From assembly GCA_029975475.1 (NCBI GenBank), contig JARKPB010000015.1, positions 44,989-108,988 of the forward strand: 64,000 bases of DNA, written 5' to 3'. Position 1 is the first letter of the stretch. Every line of letters begins with the position of its first letter. Under the pieces are notes generated by a model. That model was not told the origin of the DNA and did not search any database. It was given only the letters and a program-made list of their open reading frames with translations. Shown here one piece after another: positions 7,737 to 16,892 of this stretch. This DNA comes from Anaerolineaceae bacterium (lineage in GTDB: Bacteria; Chloroflexota; Anaerolineae; Anaerolineales; Anaerolineaceae). The position numbers and the translations under genes were made by a program.

Positions 7737-9134
7737 ATGACCGCTTATGATGTTCTTGTAATCGGCGCCGGCCCCGGCGGATATGTGAATGCCATTCGCA
7801 GCGCCCAGCTCGGGCTAAAGACAGCGATTATTGATAAACAATGGCTGGGCGGTGTCTGCCTCAATGTCGGCTGCATCCCGTCCAAATCCCTGCTGAAAAA
7901 CGCGGAGGTTGCCCATACCCTGCGCGAGCGTTCCAAAGAACTGGGCTTTTCCTTTGAAAACCTTCAACTTGATTACAGCGTGGCGGTCAAGCGCAGCCGG
8001 GATGTCTCCGGCCGTCTGACGCGCGGAATCGGCTTCTTGATGAAGAAACACAACATTGACGTCTTCATGGGCAGCGCTGCGCTGACCGGTAAGGACAGCG
8101 TGGAAGTGACGGATAAAGACGGCAAGGCTCAGACCCTCACCGCCAAAAATATCGTCATCGCTACCGGCGCTTCCGCCGCTTCAATCCCCGGTGTGGCTGT
8201 GGACGGCAAACGCGTCCTCTCCTACTGGGAAGCCATCCTTCAAACCGAGCGGCCGCAGTCGGTCGTCATCATTGGCGCCGGCGCGATCGGCGTCGAGTTC
8301 GCCACCATCTGGTCGGCCTACGGGACAGAAGTGACCATCGTTGAAATGCTTCCGCGCATCCTGCCGCTTGAGGATGAAGAGGTTTCCGCCGAACTGACCA
8401 AAGCCTACCAGAAACGCGGCATCAAGCTGCTCACCGGCACCAAGGTCCAGTCGGTCAGCGCGGATGAAAAGGGCGTCACCATCAAGGTCTCTGGGCCTGA
8501 AGGCGAGCAAACCCTCAATGCCGAGCAGGCGCTGGTGGCGATCGGGTTCAAACCCAATACCAGAGACATCGGTCTGGAAAAGGTCGGGGTCGCGCTGAAC
8601 GAACGCGGGTTTATTAAGGTTGACGAGCGCATGGCGACCAGCGTTCCCGGCATCTGGGCTATCGGGGATGTCACCGGCCAGCTGCTGCTCGCCCATGTCG
8701 CCTCTGCCCAGGGTATTCTGTGCGCCGAGGCTATTGCCGGGCAGGAGACTACCCCGCTGGATTACCGCATGATGCCGCGCGCCACCTATTGCCAGCCGCA
8801 GGTGGCTTCCTTTGGCTACACCGAACAGCAGGCGCGCGATGCCGGTTATGAGATCAAGGTCGGGCGCTTCCCCTTCCAGGCGAACGGCAAGGCCCTGGGC
8901 CTGGGTGAATACACCGGTTTTGCCAAAATTATTACCGACGCGAAATACGGCGAAATTCTTGGCGCTCACCTGATTGGCCCGGAAGTCTCTGAACTGCTGC
9001 CTGAACTCACCCTGGCGCAAAAGATGGAGCTGACCACCGCTGAAATCGCGCGCAACGTGCATGCCCATCCCACATTGAGCGAAGTGCTCATGGAAGCCGC
9101 TGAAGGGGCTGAAGGCCACGCCATCCACATCTAA
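7737..9134 (+). CDS. lpdA: Dihydrolipoamide dehydrogenase (E3)
   Basis: A 465-residue FAD flavoprotein that reoxidises the dihydrolipoyl arm of E2 and reduces NAD+. The N-terminal FAD motif is VIGAGPGGY, the redox-active disulfide is C41/C46 in CLNVGC, the NAD-binding motif is VIIGAGAIGVEFA, and the C-terminal catalytic pair is H444-E449 in HPTLSE. ATG at 7737 follows ACGGAGAGA. The longer upstream frame has no family similarity. It is the only E3 in the window and is flanked by two E1/E2 operons that lack one, so it probably serves both. Confidence 0.96.
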   Translation: MTAYDVLVIGAGPGGYVNAIRSAQLGLKTAIIDKQWLGGVCLNVGCIPSKSLLKNAEVAHTLRERSKELGFSFENLQLDYSVAVKRSRDVSGRLTRGIGFLMKKHNIDVFMGSAALTGKDSVEVTDKDGKAQTLTAKNIVIATGASAASIPGVAVDGKRVLSYWEAILQTERPQSVVIIGAGAIGVEFATIWSAYGTEVTIVEMLPRILPLEDEEVSAELTKAYQKRGIKLLTGTKVQSVSADEKGVTIKVSGPEGEQTLNAEQALVAIGFKPNTRDIGLEKVGVALNERGFIKVDERMATSVPGIWAIGDVTGQLLLAHVASAQGILCAEAIAGQETTPLDYRMMPRATYCQPQVASFGYTEQQARDAGYEIKVGRFPFQANGKALGLGEYTGFAKIITDAKYGEILGAHLIGPEVSELLPELTLAQKMELTTAEIARNVHAHPTLSEVLMEAAEGAEGHAIHI

Positions 9135-9157
9135 CGCCTTTTATTTCGGGCATCCGG

Positions 9158-9190
9158 CCAGCCGCGAAATCCTCGCGGCTGGTTTTGTCT
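9158..9190 (+). terminator. Intrinsic terminator after lpd
   Basis: CCAGCCGCGA (9158-9167), a 5-nt loop, TCGCGGCTGG (9173-9182), then TTTTGTCT. The perfect 10-bp GC-rich stem and T tract are typical of a rho-independent terminator. Confidence 0.85.
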
Positions 9191-9214
9191 GCGCCAGCGG
9201 AATAAGCCCTGTGC

Positions 9215-9220
9215 TATAAT
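9215..9220 (+). promoter_or_regulatory. Probable -10 element of the secA promoter
   Basis: TATAAT lies 25 bp before the secA start and just after the lpd terminator. No good -35 is visible at 16-18 bp upstream, so the promoter is inferred from the -10 and its position. Confidence 0.5.
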
Positions 9221-9245
9221 TTCGCTCCAGAAAGGGTTATCAACT

Positions 9246-12200
9246 ATGTTTAAGAAATTAATTTCCGCCCTGGGAGGAAATCCGAACCAGCGGCTGTTGG
9301 AACGGATGGGGAAAACGGTTGAACACATCAACGCGCTGGAGGGTGAATACGAGCGGTTGAGCGACGATGCGCTGAACGCCAAAACCGGTGAATTTCGCGC
9401 GCGCATTGAACTGCGGCTGAAGGAAGGTGTTGAGCTGCAGACCGCGCTGAATGAAATTCTGCCGGAAGCTTTTGCCGCCGTGCGCGAAGCCAGCAAGCGC
9501 ACCATCGGACTGCGGCCGTTCGATGTTCAGCTGATTGGCGGAATCAACCTGCACAACGGGGCGATTTCCGAGATGCGCACCGGTGAAGGCAAGACCCTGG
9601 TAGCTGTCCTGCCGGTCTACTTAAATGCGCTGTCCGGCCGCGGCGTTCATGTGGTCACGGTCAACGATTATCTGGCCCGCCGCGATGCGCGCTGGATGGG
9701 TCCAATTTACCGCCTGCTGGGAATAAGCGTGGGCGTGCTGCAAATGGCTGCCCGCACTGAAAACGGCAAGAAAGCCTTTCTGGTGGATCTGGAGAAAGAA
9801 TCCGCCCAGGAAGACCAGCACCAGCTGCGTCTGGTGGAACGCGTCGAAGCCTACCGCGCGGATGTGACCTACGGAACCAACAGCGAGTTCGGCTTTGATT
9901 ACCTGCGCGACAACCTGACCAACCGTTTGGAAGACCGCGTGCAGCGCGGTCATTACTTTGCCATCGTGGATGAGGTGGATAATATCCTGATTGATGAAGC
10001 CCGCACGCCGCTGATCATATCCGGCCCGGCGTCAGACGACACGCAGGAATATATCCGCATGGCTCAGGTGGTCCGCGCTTTACGCCCTGAGGATTACGAA
10101 GTAAATGAAAAAGACCGCCAGGTCTCGCTGACCGAGGTCGGCGAAGCGCATGTGGAAGAACTGCTCGGTATGCCGCTGCGCGACCCGGAACGGCCTGAGG
10201 ATATCACCCCTGAGCAGGCGCGTCTGATGGGGTACCTGGAGCAGTCGCTTAAAGCCGCTTTTCTGTATAAGCGCAATAAAGATTATCTGGTTCAGGCCGG
10301 TAAAGTGGTCATCGTGGATGAATTCACCGGCCGCTTGATGCCCGGCCGGCGCTGGTCAGAAGGTCTGCATCAGGCTGTCGAAGCCAAAGAAGGCGTCAAG
10401 GTGGAGGCGGAAAACGTTACCTACGCGACCATCACCATCCAGAACTACTTCCGCATGTACGCCAAACTGGCCGGTATGACCGGCACCGCCCTGACCGAGG
10501 CGGAAGAGTTCAGCAAAATTTACAACCTGGAAGTGCTGCCCATCCCGACCAACCTGGAATATCAGGCCAGTCTGGAAAATTCTCCCCTGGTCGCGGCAGA
10601 GGCCCGGGATGAACAGAATTACCGTTACACCTACTACACGCGTAAGGATGATCCGGAAAAAAAGCCGGTGTATTTTAAGCGCAAGGATTACCCCGATATT
10701 ATCTACCGCACTGAAGAAGCCAAACTGCGCGCCATTGTGGTCGAAATTCTGCGCACGCATATCCTCGGCCGCCCCCAGCTGGTAGGCACCACTTCGGTGG
10801 AACACTCCGAGCGCCTTTCCGAACGGCTTCAGGCGGAGCCCATCCGCCGCCTATTGCAGTGCCTGCTGATTCGATCTACCTGGCTGAAGGTGAATAATCA
10901 GATCCCTGAACGCATTATTCCCGAACTGCAGTTCCTGAATAAACCCCTGGATCAAATCAACACCGGTGAACTGCGCCAGGTGGCGAGAACGATCGGGATT
11001 AACACCCTCTCTCCGGATGATCCCGAGAACCTGGCGAAATTACTGGAAATTCTGAGCCTCAGCGAAGTGGATGCTCCCCGTCTGGTCAGGATTATCCAGG
11101 GCGGCATTCCGCATTCTGTGTTGAACGCGCGCAAGCATGATGAAGAAGCCCAGATTATTGCCCGGGCAGGCGGTTACGGCCAGGTGACGATCGCGACCAA
11201 TATGGCTGGCCGCGGTGTGGATATCCGCTTGGGCGGTGAACTGCCGGATGAAATCTTCCAGGATATGGTACGCGTGCTGCGCAAGGCTGGTTATGAAGAC
11301 GCTTTCGACATGAGCAATGAACAGCGTTTGAAAGCCCTGCGCGAGATGCCGCAGGATTCCTTCGGGATCTACGAAGAGTCGATCCAGGGTTTTTACCGTT
11401 ATATGGAGGAAATGCGCCGCGTGCGCGAACTGGGCGGCCTGCATGTGATCGGCTCAGAACGCCATGAAGCCCGCCGCATTGACAATCAGCTGCGCGGCCG
11501 CGCCGCCCGCCAGGGCGACCCCGGCTCCTCGCGTTTTTACCTCTCCCTCGAAGATGAACTTATGCGTCTGTTCGGCGGGCAGCAGATGGAAGCTCTGATG
11601 AAGCGCATGAACATTGATGACAGCATGCCCATCGAGGTCGGCTTGATTGGCCGCCTGGTGGAACAGGCTCAGGAGCGCGTGGAAGGCGCCAACTTTGATG
11701 TCCGCAAGCACTTGCTGGAATATGATGATGTCCTCAACAGCCAGCGCAAACGCATCTACGCAGAGCGCGATAAGGCTTTTGAGAAAGAAGACCTGAGCGA
11801 GGATATTGTCACCATCCTGCGCACCGAGCTGCAAGAGCGCGTGCCGGAAGCCCTGCAGGACGAAGAAGGACCGTGGAAGCTGCTGGCTTATCTGGAGGAG
11901 ATTCAACCCTCGCTGTTCTTTGACCGCGATGTCAACCTGCCCTCTTTCAGCATTGCCCTGCTGGCTGAGAGTCTCGCGAATGAATTTGAAGGTCAAACTG
12001 ACCGCGGCGCCGCTGCCGCCCGCCTGCTGGAAGTGGCCGGGCAGGCTTTGCAGGCTGAGCACGCGCATCTGCTGAACGCCACGGTGCAGATGCTGGATCG
12101 ATCGGAAGAAAGCCTGGAGCAGGCGTTAAACGACCGTCTCGAAGCGCTGGATAATTTCTTTGATAATATCGGGGAAGTGGAAGAGGGTGCGCCGCCGCGC

Positions 12201-13304
12201 CGCCCCCAGGAATTATTGGAAGAATTATCTGGCCTGGTGCGCGTTCCGCTGCGGCTGAGCGCCGATCAGCTGCGCCGCCTGCCCGAAGGCGATCCTCAGA
12301 TTAAGGACGTTGTCCGTCAGCAGCTGGAAGGAACCCTACTGGCGCTGATAGCTGCCCGTATTATCGGTGCTCTCGAACGCCGCTTGGATGAGAGCCTGAA
12401 CCTTCGTTCCAGCCAGCGGGATATTTCCAGCTTTGGCGCTTTGCGCTCCGCCGTGCTTGATGCGGTCGAAGAGCAGCTGCGCGCCCGCGAGGCTCGCCTG
12501 CTGGAACGCGGCGGTCAAATTGACCAGAATATCCAGAGCGCTTTGGCCCGCCATTCAGAAGATGATCTGGATGAAGAGACGCTCGCCGACATCCTGATGA
12601 CCATTCCCGCCGGCCAGAAAATCACCATTGACCCGCGCAGTCATCAGAAAGGCTGGCGCAAAGTCATTCTGCTTAATTATTTCTTCCTCGCTGCCCGTTT
12701 GCTGGAAGACCGCAAACCGGCGGAAATCACCGAAGCCATTCTGGAACATCTTGAAGACGCGATGGTTACCCTGCAGGGGGTGTGGGGAGCGGCTGAGTAT
12801 GACCGCCTCTCGCAGCTGGGCGCTTCGATCAGTCAGCTGGACGCGGTGAACCGCGCCGCGCTGGAAGAAATGCTCGGCGCTGAAGCGTACGCCCGGGCGG
12901 CTGAAATCCCGTTGATGACCCTGGATGAAGAGACGGCTCAGGCCGTTCGCGAATTGCTTGGCGCGCGGGTGCAAAACGAGATGCACCGCCAGATTCTACT
13001 GGGCGTGATTAATGAACTCTGGGTTGAATACCTGACGAAAGTTGAAGGCCTGCGCGTTTCCATCGGTCTGGAGGCTTATGCCCAGCGCGACCCGCTGGTG
13101 CAGTATAAGAGCCGCGCTTCGGATATGTTCCGCCAGCTGCTGCGCGATATCCGCGCGGGAGTGATCAGCCGCATGTTTCGCATCACGCCGCGCCGCAGTG
13201 CCGCCACTCCGCTGGAACGCGAGCGGCCGGCTCAGGCTGCTCTGGCAAATTCATCCGTATCCCGCCCGCCTGAGGGCGGCAAGAAAAAACGCCGCCGTCA
13301 TTGA
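9246..13304 (+). CDS. secA: Preprotein translocase ATPase SecA, enlarged
   Basis: SecA drives Sec-dependent protein export by ATP hydrolysis at SecYEG. Walker A is MRTGEGKT (residues 110-117); the DEVDNILIDEARTPLIISG segment covers motif II; NBD2 ends with TNMAGRGVDI and QLRGRAARQGDPGSS. At 1352 residues it is about 450 longer than usual. One insertion of about 90 residues sits in NBD2 (about 527-620), between SVEHSERLSERL and HSVLNARKHDEEA. A second of about 280 extra residues sits in the helical scaffold (about 850-1245), before the normal LGVINELWVEYL end. The C-terminal zinc-binding CxCx8C/HC tail is absent and replaced by a basic KKKRRRH end. Confidence 0.96.
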   Translation: MFKKLISALGGNPNQRLLERMGKTVEHINALEGEYERLSDDALNAKTGEFRARIELRLKEGVELQTALNEILPEAFAAVREASKRTIGLRPFDVQLIGGINLHNGAISEMRTGEGKTLVAVLPVYLNALSGRGVHVVTVNDYLARRDARWMGPIYRLLGISVGVLQMAARTENGKKAFLVDLEKESAQEDQHQLRLVERVEAYRADVTYGTNSEFGFDYLRDNLTNRLEDRVQRGHYFAIVDEVDNILIDEARTPLIISGPASDDTQEYIRMAQVVRALRPEDYEVNEKDRQVSLTEVGEAHVEELLGMPLRDPERPEDITPEQARLMGYLEQSLKAAFLYKRNKDYLVQAGKVVIVDEFTGRLMPGRRWSEGLHQAVEAKEGVKVEAENVTYATITIQNYFRMYAKLAGMTGTALTEAEEFSKIYNLEVLPIPTNLEYQASLENSPLVAAEARDEQNYRYTYYTRKDDPEKKPVYFKRKDYPDIIYRTEEAKLRAIVVEILRTHILGRPQLVGTTSVEHSERLSERLQAEPIRRLLQCLLIRSTWLKVNNQIPERIIPELQFLNKPLDQINTGELRQVARTIGINTLSPDDPENLAKLLEILSLSEVDAPRLVRIIQGGIPHSVLNARKHDEEAQIIARAGGYGQVTIATNMAGRGVDIRLGGELPDEIFQDMVRVLRKAGYEDAFDMSNEQRLKALREMPQDSFGIYEESIQGFYRYMEEMRRVRELGGLHVIGSERHEARRIDNQLRGRAARQGDPGSSRFYLSLEDELMRLFGGQQMEALMKRMNIDDSMPIEVGLIGRLVEQAQERVEGANFDVRKHLLEYDDVLNSQRKRIYAERDKAFEKEDLSEDIVTILRTELQERVPEALQDEEGPWKLLAYLEEIQPSLFFDRDVNLPSFSIALLAESLANEFEGQTDRGAAAARLLEVAGQALQAEHAHLLNATVQMLDRSEESLEQALNDRLEALDNFFDNIGEVEEGAPPRRPQELLEELSGLVRVPLRLSADQLRRLPEGDPQIKDVVRQQLEGTLLALIAARIIGALERRLDESLNLRSSQRDISSFGALRSAVLDAVEEQLRAREARLLERGGQIDQNIQSALARHSEDDLDEETLADILMTIPAGQKITIDPRSHQKGWRKVILLNYFFLAARLLEDRKPAEITEAILEHLEDAMVTLQGVWGAAEYDRLSQLGASISQLDAVNRAALEEMLGAEAYARAAEIPLMTLDEETAQAVRELLGARVQNEMHRQILLGVINELWVEYLTKVEGLRVSIGLEAYAQRDPLVQYKSRASDMFRQLLRDIRAGVISRMFRITPRRSAATPLERERPAQAALANSSVSRPPEGGKKKRRRH

Positions 13305-13321
13305 GCAATAAAATAGAATCA

Positions 13322-13354
13322 CACAGCGGCTGCCCGGATAGGGCAGCCGCTGTG
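13322..13354. terminator. Long hairpin between convergent secA and DUF368 genes
   Basis: CACAGCGGCTGCCC (13322-13335), GGATA, GGGCAGCCGCTGTG (13341-13354) is a perfect 14-bp stem in the 66-bp gap between two convergent genes. It could end transcription from both sides, although neither side has a T tract of more than two or three. Confidence 0.65.
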
Positions 13355-13370
13355 ACTATCAGAATCCAGA

Positions 13371-14231
13371 TTAGAAAATTGATTCGTGGGGGTATTTTTC
13401 GTCCAGCTTTGCCAGAGCAAACGAAATTGCTCCGCCAACCAGAAAGAGCAGCGCGCATACCGCGATGGTCCACCCGCTGATATTCCAGGGCGCGATCGCC
13501 AGCGTGGAGCCAATCACAATTCCGAGTATGATATGGAATACTACCGGGTAAGCCACTTTGAACAGCCAGGAGATCAGGCGCGCGAATGCCAGCACAACCA
13601 CCGCCACCCCGAGGAAAAGCGGAATGATCACGCTGAAATCCAGCTGGCGAATGCCGCTGGCCATCGGCTGATACAGCCCCAGGTAAATGATAAAGTTCGA
13701 CGGGCTCATTCCCGGGACAACCACACCCAGCCCGAAAAGCACGCCGCACAGAACCCAGGCGCCGATCGAGGGCGCCATGGTTACGTTGGTCATGGTTTCC
13801 ATGTAATTCATAAACCAGAAAACGGCAGCCGCTGCCGCTACCAGAATCACCCAGTGAAACGGCTTGCGGCCTTCTTTGCCCGCCGCCTTGAACAGCGAAG
13901 GGTAAGTGCCGGCGATCAGCCCGACAAACAGCCAGGTAAACTGGGCAGCGTAGAATGTGAATGCCCAGTCCACCACTGCTGAAAAACCCACCACCCCGAG
14001 AATGCCGCCGATGCCGACTGGGATAAAAAAGAGCACATTCTTGATGAAATTATGGCGCAGGTTTCCAAGGAACCGCATAATCGGCTCGTAGAGCTGAAAG
14101 ACGACTGCCAGCGCGCCTCCTGAAAGGCCGGGGACAATCGCGCCAATGCCGACCAGAGCGCCCTTCACCAGACGCAGCAGCCAGTCGATAACGCGGCTGG
14201 AGGGTTTTACAGGTTCTGAGGTTACAGTCAT
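13371..14231 (-). CDS. DUF368 membrane protein (PopT-type polyprenyl-phosphate transporter)
   Basis: A 286-residue polytopic membrane protein of the DUF368 family, members of which have been identified as translocases that return undecaprenyl phosphate to the cytoplasmic face. Two internal repeats start with similar loops, GIGAIVPGLSGGALAVVF and GLGVVVPGMSPSNFIIYLGLY, typical of the family. About eight hydrophobic segments are visible. The start was placed at ATG 14231 with an AGGGAG upstream; 45 upstream residues of open frame are polar and look non-coding. It stands alone, convergent with secA. Confidence 0.88.
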   Translation of the reverse strand: MTVTSEPVKPSSRVIDWLLRLVKGALVGIGAIVPGLSGGALAVVFQLYEPIMRFLGNLRHNFIKNVLFFIPVGIGGILGVVGFSAVVDWAFTFYAAQFTWLFVGLIAGTYPSLFKAAGKEGRKPFHWVILVAAAAAVFWFMNYMETMTNVTMAPSIGAWVLCGVLFGLGVVVPGMSPSNFIIYLGLYQPMASGIRQLDFSVIIPLFLGVAVVVLAFARLISWLFKVAYPVVFHIILGIVIGSTLAIAPWNISGWTIAVCALLFLVGGAISFALAKLDEKYPHESIF

Positions 14232-14443
14232 GAAAAGACTCCCTTCGGAGAAATAGCCTGGCGCGGGATGGTTAATCCCTGGATGCCAGTAAGGAGTTAT
14301 TTTAACCCGCAATCGCTGGCCTGACGAGGTTTCCTGACCGCGACGTTTTGGGCTGCATTCGCCCATCTCGTTTATTTCGGGTAATTTCCATCCGAATCTT
14401 GTCGGAATCTTGTTATAATTACCCCAGAAAAGCCCAAAAACTC

Positions 14444-14463
14444 AACCCTGGATATCCAGGGTT
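14444..14463. promoter_or_regulatory. 20-bp perfect palindrome upstream of rpsA
   Basis: AACCCTGGAT followed directly by ATCCAGGGTT is a perfect 10+10 inverted repeat. Its last two bases overlap the -35 hexamer of the rpsA promoter, so a bound protein would either block or contact polymerase. It also follows a TATAAT at 14414-14419, so it could instead form a hairpin in a longer transcript. Confidence 0.55.
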
Positions 14464-14490
14464 GTCAAGGTTCTGATTCACCTTTATAAT
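14462..14490 (+). promoter_or_regulatory. rpsA promoter
   Basis: TTGTCA (14462-14467), 17 bp, TATAAT (14485-14490). Transcription should begin near 14497, which rules out the ATG at 14489 inside the -10 as the start from this promoter. A second TATAAT at 14414-14419 may mark another upstream start. Confidence 0.75.
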
Positions 14491-14530
14491 GGGCTACATA
14501 TTTCAAGCCATCGGAGTTCAAAAAGATCGT

Positions 14531-15754
14531 ATGGACCAAAACGAAGCCAACCTCGAGCAGGGGGCAATGCCCGAGAACAACCAGAATGACAACCACAACA
14601 TGGCCTCTCTGCTGGAATCAGAAGGGCTGGGCATTGATTTCCCCCGCCAGGGTGAAATTCGCCAGGGCACCATCGCCAGCATCACTCCAGGCCAGATCCT
14701 GGTCAGCGTCGGCACCAAGTCAGAAGGCGTGATCAGCGGACGGGAATTCGAGCAGATCCCGGCCGATGAAATGGCTAAACTGACCGTGGGCATGGAAATT
14801 CCGGTATATGTGATTAATCCGGAAGATTCAAACGGCAATCTTGTTCTTTCCTACACCCGCGCGTTGGAAGATGCGGGCTGGCAGCAGGCGGAAGCCCTGA
14901 AAGAATCCAAGAGCGCTTTCAAAAGCACGATTGTTGGTTATAACAAAGGTGGCTTGATCGTTCCTCTGGGAGGCGTGCGCGGTTTCGTTCCCGCTTCGCA
15001 AATCAGCCTCTCGCGTCGGTCTGGTGCACCCGGCGAATCGCCGGAACAGCGCTGGAGCAAGATGATCGGCGAAGAAATCACGGTTCATGTGATTGAGGTG
15101 GACCGCGAGCGCCGGCGTCTGATCCTTTCGGAACGGGCCAGCTCATCCGAAAGCCGGGAAAGCCTTAAAGAAAAAGTGATCGCGGATATCAACGAGGGCG
15201 ATGAATTTGTCGGCCGCGTTACCAGCTTGGCTGATTTTGGCGCTTTCGTCAACATCGGCGGCGCAGATGGTCTTGTCCATCTTTCCGAAATCTCCTGGGA
15301 CCGCATTCAACATCCCAGTGAGGTGCTCAAGGTGGGTCAGGAAGTCAAAGTGCGCGTTATAAATATCGACCGCGAGAAAAAACGCATTGGCCTCTCCATT
15401 CGTCAGCTTCAAGGGGATCCCTGGAGCGAAAAAGCGGCTGGATACAAGGTCGGCCAGCTGGTCGAAGGCACCATCACCCGTTTGACGAAATTTGGCGCAT
15501 TTGCCCGCCTCTCGGATGACATTGAAGGCCTGATCCATATTTCTGAAATTAGCGAAAAGCGCATCGAGCATCCGAAAGAAGTGCTGAAAGAAGGCGACAC
15601 GGTTACCCTGCGGGTCTTGAAGATTGATCCGGCCAACCACCGCATTGGCCTCAGCCTGCGCCGGGTTGATTCGATGGCTTACGCTGACATGGACTGGAAA
15701 GACCTGGAGCAATACCTGGACGGCGGCAGCGCCGAACCGGACGCGAACGCATAA
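14531..15754 (+). CDS. rpsA: 30S ribosomal protein S1 (four S1 domains)
   Basis: A 407-residue RNA-binding protein with four S1 folds, at about residues 42-110, 127-197, 214-283 and 300-370. The third and fourth have the classical forms GRVTSLADFGAFVNI and GTITRLTKFGAFARL followed by GL(V/I)HISEIS. S1 helps the 30S subunit load mRNA. Four domains is shorter than the six of E. coli and like many other bacteria. The start was set at ATG 14531 because the promoter -10 overlaps the ATG at 14489; the N-terminus is Asn/Glu-rich and disordered. A start between these is possible. Confidence 0.92.
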   Translation: MDQNEANLEQGAMPENNQNDNHNMASLLESEGLGIDFPRQGEIRQGTIASITPGQILVSVGTKSEGVISGREFEQIPADEMAKLTVGMEIPVYVINPEDSNGNLVLSYTRALEDAGWQQAEALKESKSAFKSTIVGYNKGGLIVPLGGVRGFVPASQISLSRRSGAPGESPEQRWSKMIGEEITVHVIEVDRERRRLILSERASSSESRESLKEKVIADINEGDEFVGRVTSLADFGAFVNIGGADGLVHLSEISWDRIQHPSEVLKVGQEVKVRVINIDREKKRIGLSIRQLQGDPWSEKAAGYKVGQLVEGTITRLTKFGAFARLSDDIEGLIHISEISEKRIEHPKEVLKEGDTVTLRVLKIDPANHRIGLSLRRVDSMAYADMDWKDLEQYLDGGSAEPDANA

Positions 15755-15765
15755 CTTTAAAACAG

Positions 15766-15797
15766 GGGCGCACCCGCCGCGGTGCGCCCTTTTAATT
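15766..15797 (+). terminator. Intrinsic terminator after rpsA
   Basis: GGGCGCACC (15766-15774), a 6-nt loop, GGTGCGCCC (15781-15789), then TTTTAATTT. It lies between rpsA and the dipeptidase gene. Confidence 0.88.
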
Positions 15798-15803
15798 TCT
15801 CCC

Positions 15804-16892
15804 ATGACCTATATTATTGACGCGCACGAAGATTTGGCTTACAACGCCATGACTTTTGGTCGGGACATTCGCCTCTCTGCCCACCAGATTCGCCTGCGAG
15901 AGCAAAATGACTCCGAAACTATTGGCCGTGCCATGCAGGCGGTCACCGGCTGGCCTGATTACCAGGCCGGGCAGGTTGCCCTGATCTTTGCCTCGCTCTT
16001 TGTCCCGCCGCGCGAACACGCTGCCAGCTATGAATCCGCGTTTGAAACCCCTGTTCAGGCGCGCGAGTTATTTGACGCGCAGTTTACTTTTTATGAGCGC
16101 CTGTTTCAGGATAACCCGGAAAAGTTTACCCCGGTGCGCAGCCGCCGAGAATTACGGGCGCTGATTTCGCGCTGGGAAGCAGACCCGGAGGACCGGAAAG
16201 ACCGACCGGTTGGCATTGTTCTGTCCATGGAAGGCGCGGAGGGCGTGAGCGCTTTCTCTGATTTTGAGGAATACTGGCAGCGCGGCTTGCGTCTGGTAGG
16301 CCCGGTCTGGGCCGGTACGCGTTTTTGTGGAGGCACGCTCGCCAATGAGCGATTTACCGATGAAGGCCGTCAATTGTTGAGCGCACTGGCCAGCCTGGGC
16401 TACGGGCTGGATATCGCCCACATGACCGCTGCCTCGGCTGAAGAAGCGCTGCACCGCTATGAAGGCACTCTGATCGCGTCGCATGTCAATGTTCAGCGGC
16501 TGCTGAAAAAACAAGACGACCGCCGGCATCTCAGCGACGCGCTGATTCGCTTGCTGGTTGAGCGCGACGGTGTCATGGGAGTTTTACCGTATAATCGTTT
16601 TATCAACCCGGACTGGAAAAACAGCGACCCGCGGGAATGGGTGACGCTCGACCTGCTGGCTGACCATATCGACGCTGTCTGCCAGATCGCCGGCTCCGCC
16701 GCCCACGTAGCCCTGGGAACGGATTTTGACGGCGGATTCGGTTATCCAGCCATCCCTTACGAACTGGATACCATCGCAGATTTGCAGAAACTGAAAGATA
16801 CTCTGGCGCGGCGCGGATACACAACTGCGGACATTGATAAAGTATTTCATGGAAACTGGCTGCGCATGCTGGAAAGGATCTTACCAGAATGA
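15804..16892 (+). CDS. Membrane dipeptidase-family metallopeptidase (M19)
   Basis: A 362-residue TIM-barrel zinc peptidase of the renal dipeptidase family, which cleaves dipeptides, including some with D-residues. DAHEDL near residue 6 replaces the usual DxHxD(T) metal site, SMEGAEG supplies the bridging glutamate region, and DIAHMT, ASHVNVQ and LGTDFDGG give the remaining metal and substrate ligands. There is no signal peptide despite the family name, so it is probably cytosolic. ATG at 15804 is set just after the rpsA terminator; the longer frame upstream overlaps rpsA. Its end overlaps the next gene by 4 bp. Confidence 0.88.
   Translation: MTYIIDAHEDLAYNAMTFGRDIRLSAHQIRLREQNDSETIGRAMQAVTGWPDYQAGQVALIFASLFVPPREHAASYESAFETPVQARELFDAQFTFYERLFQDNPEKFTPVRSRRELRALISRWEADPEDRKDRPVGIVLSMEGAEGVSAFSDFEEYWQRGLRLVGPVWAGTRFCGGTLANERFTDEGRQLLSALASLGYGLDIAHMTAASAEEALHRYEGTLIASHVNVQRLLKKQDDRRHLSDALIRLLVERDGVMGVLPYNRFINPDWKNSDPREWVTLDLLADHIDAVCQIAGSAAHVALGTDFDGGFGYPAIPYELDTIADLQKLKDTLARRGYTTADIDKVFHGNWLRMLERILPE

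Noticed and set aside
14489..14491. ATG at 14489 as the start of rpsA
   Set aside because: It overlaps the -10 TATAAT (14485-14490) of a good promoter, so the resulting mRNA would not contain it.
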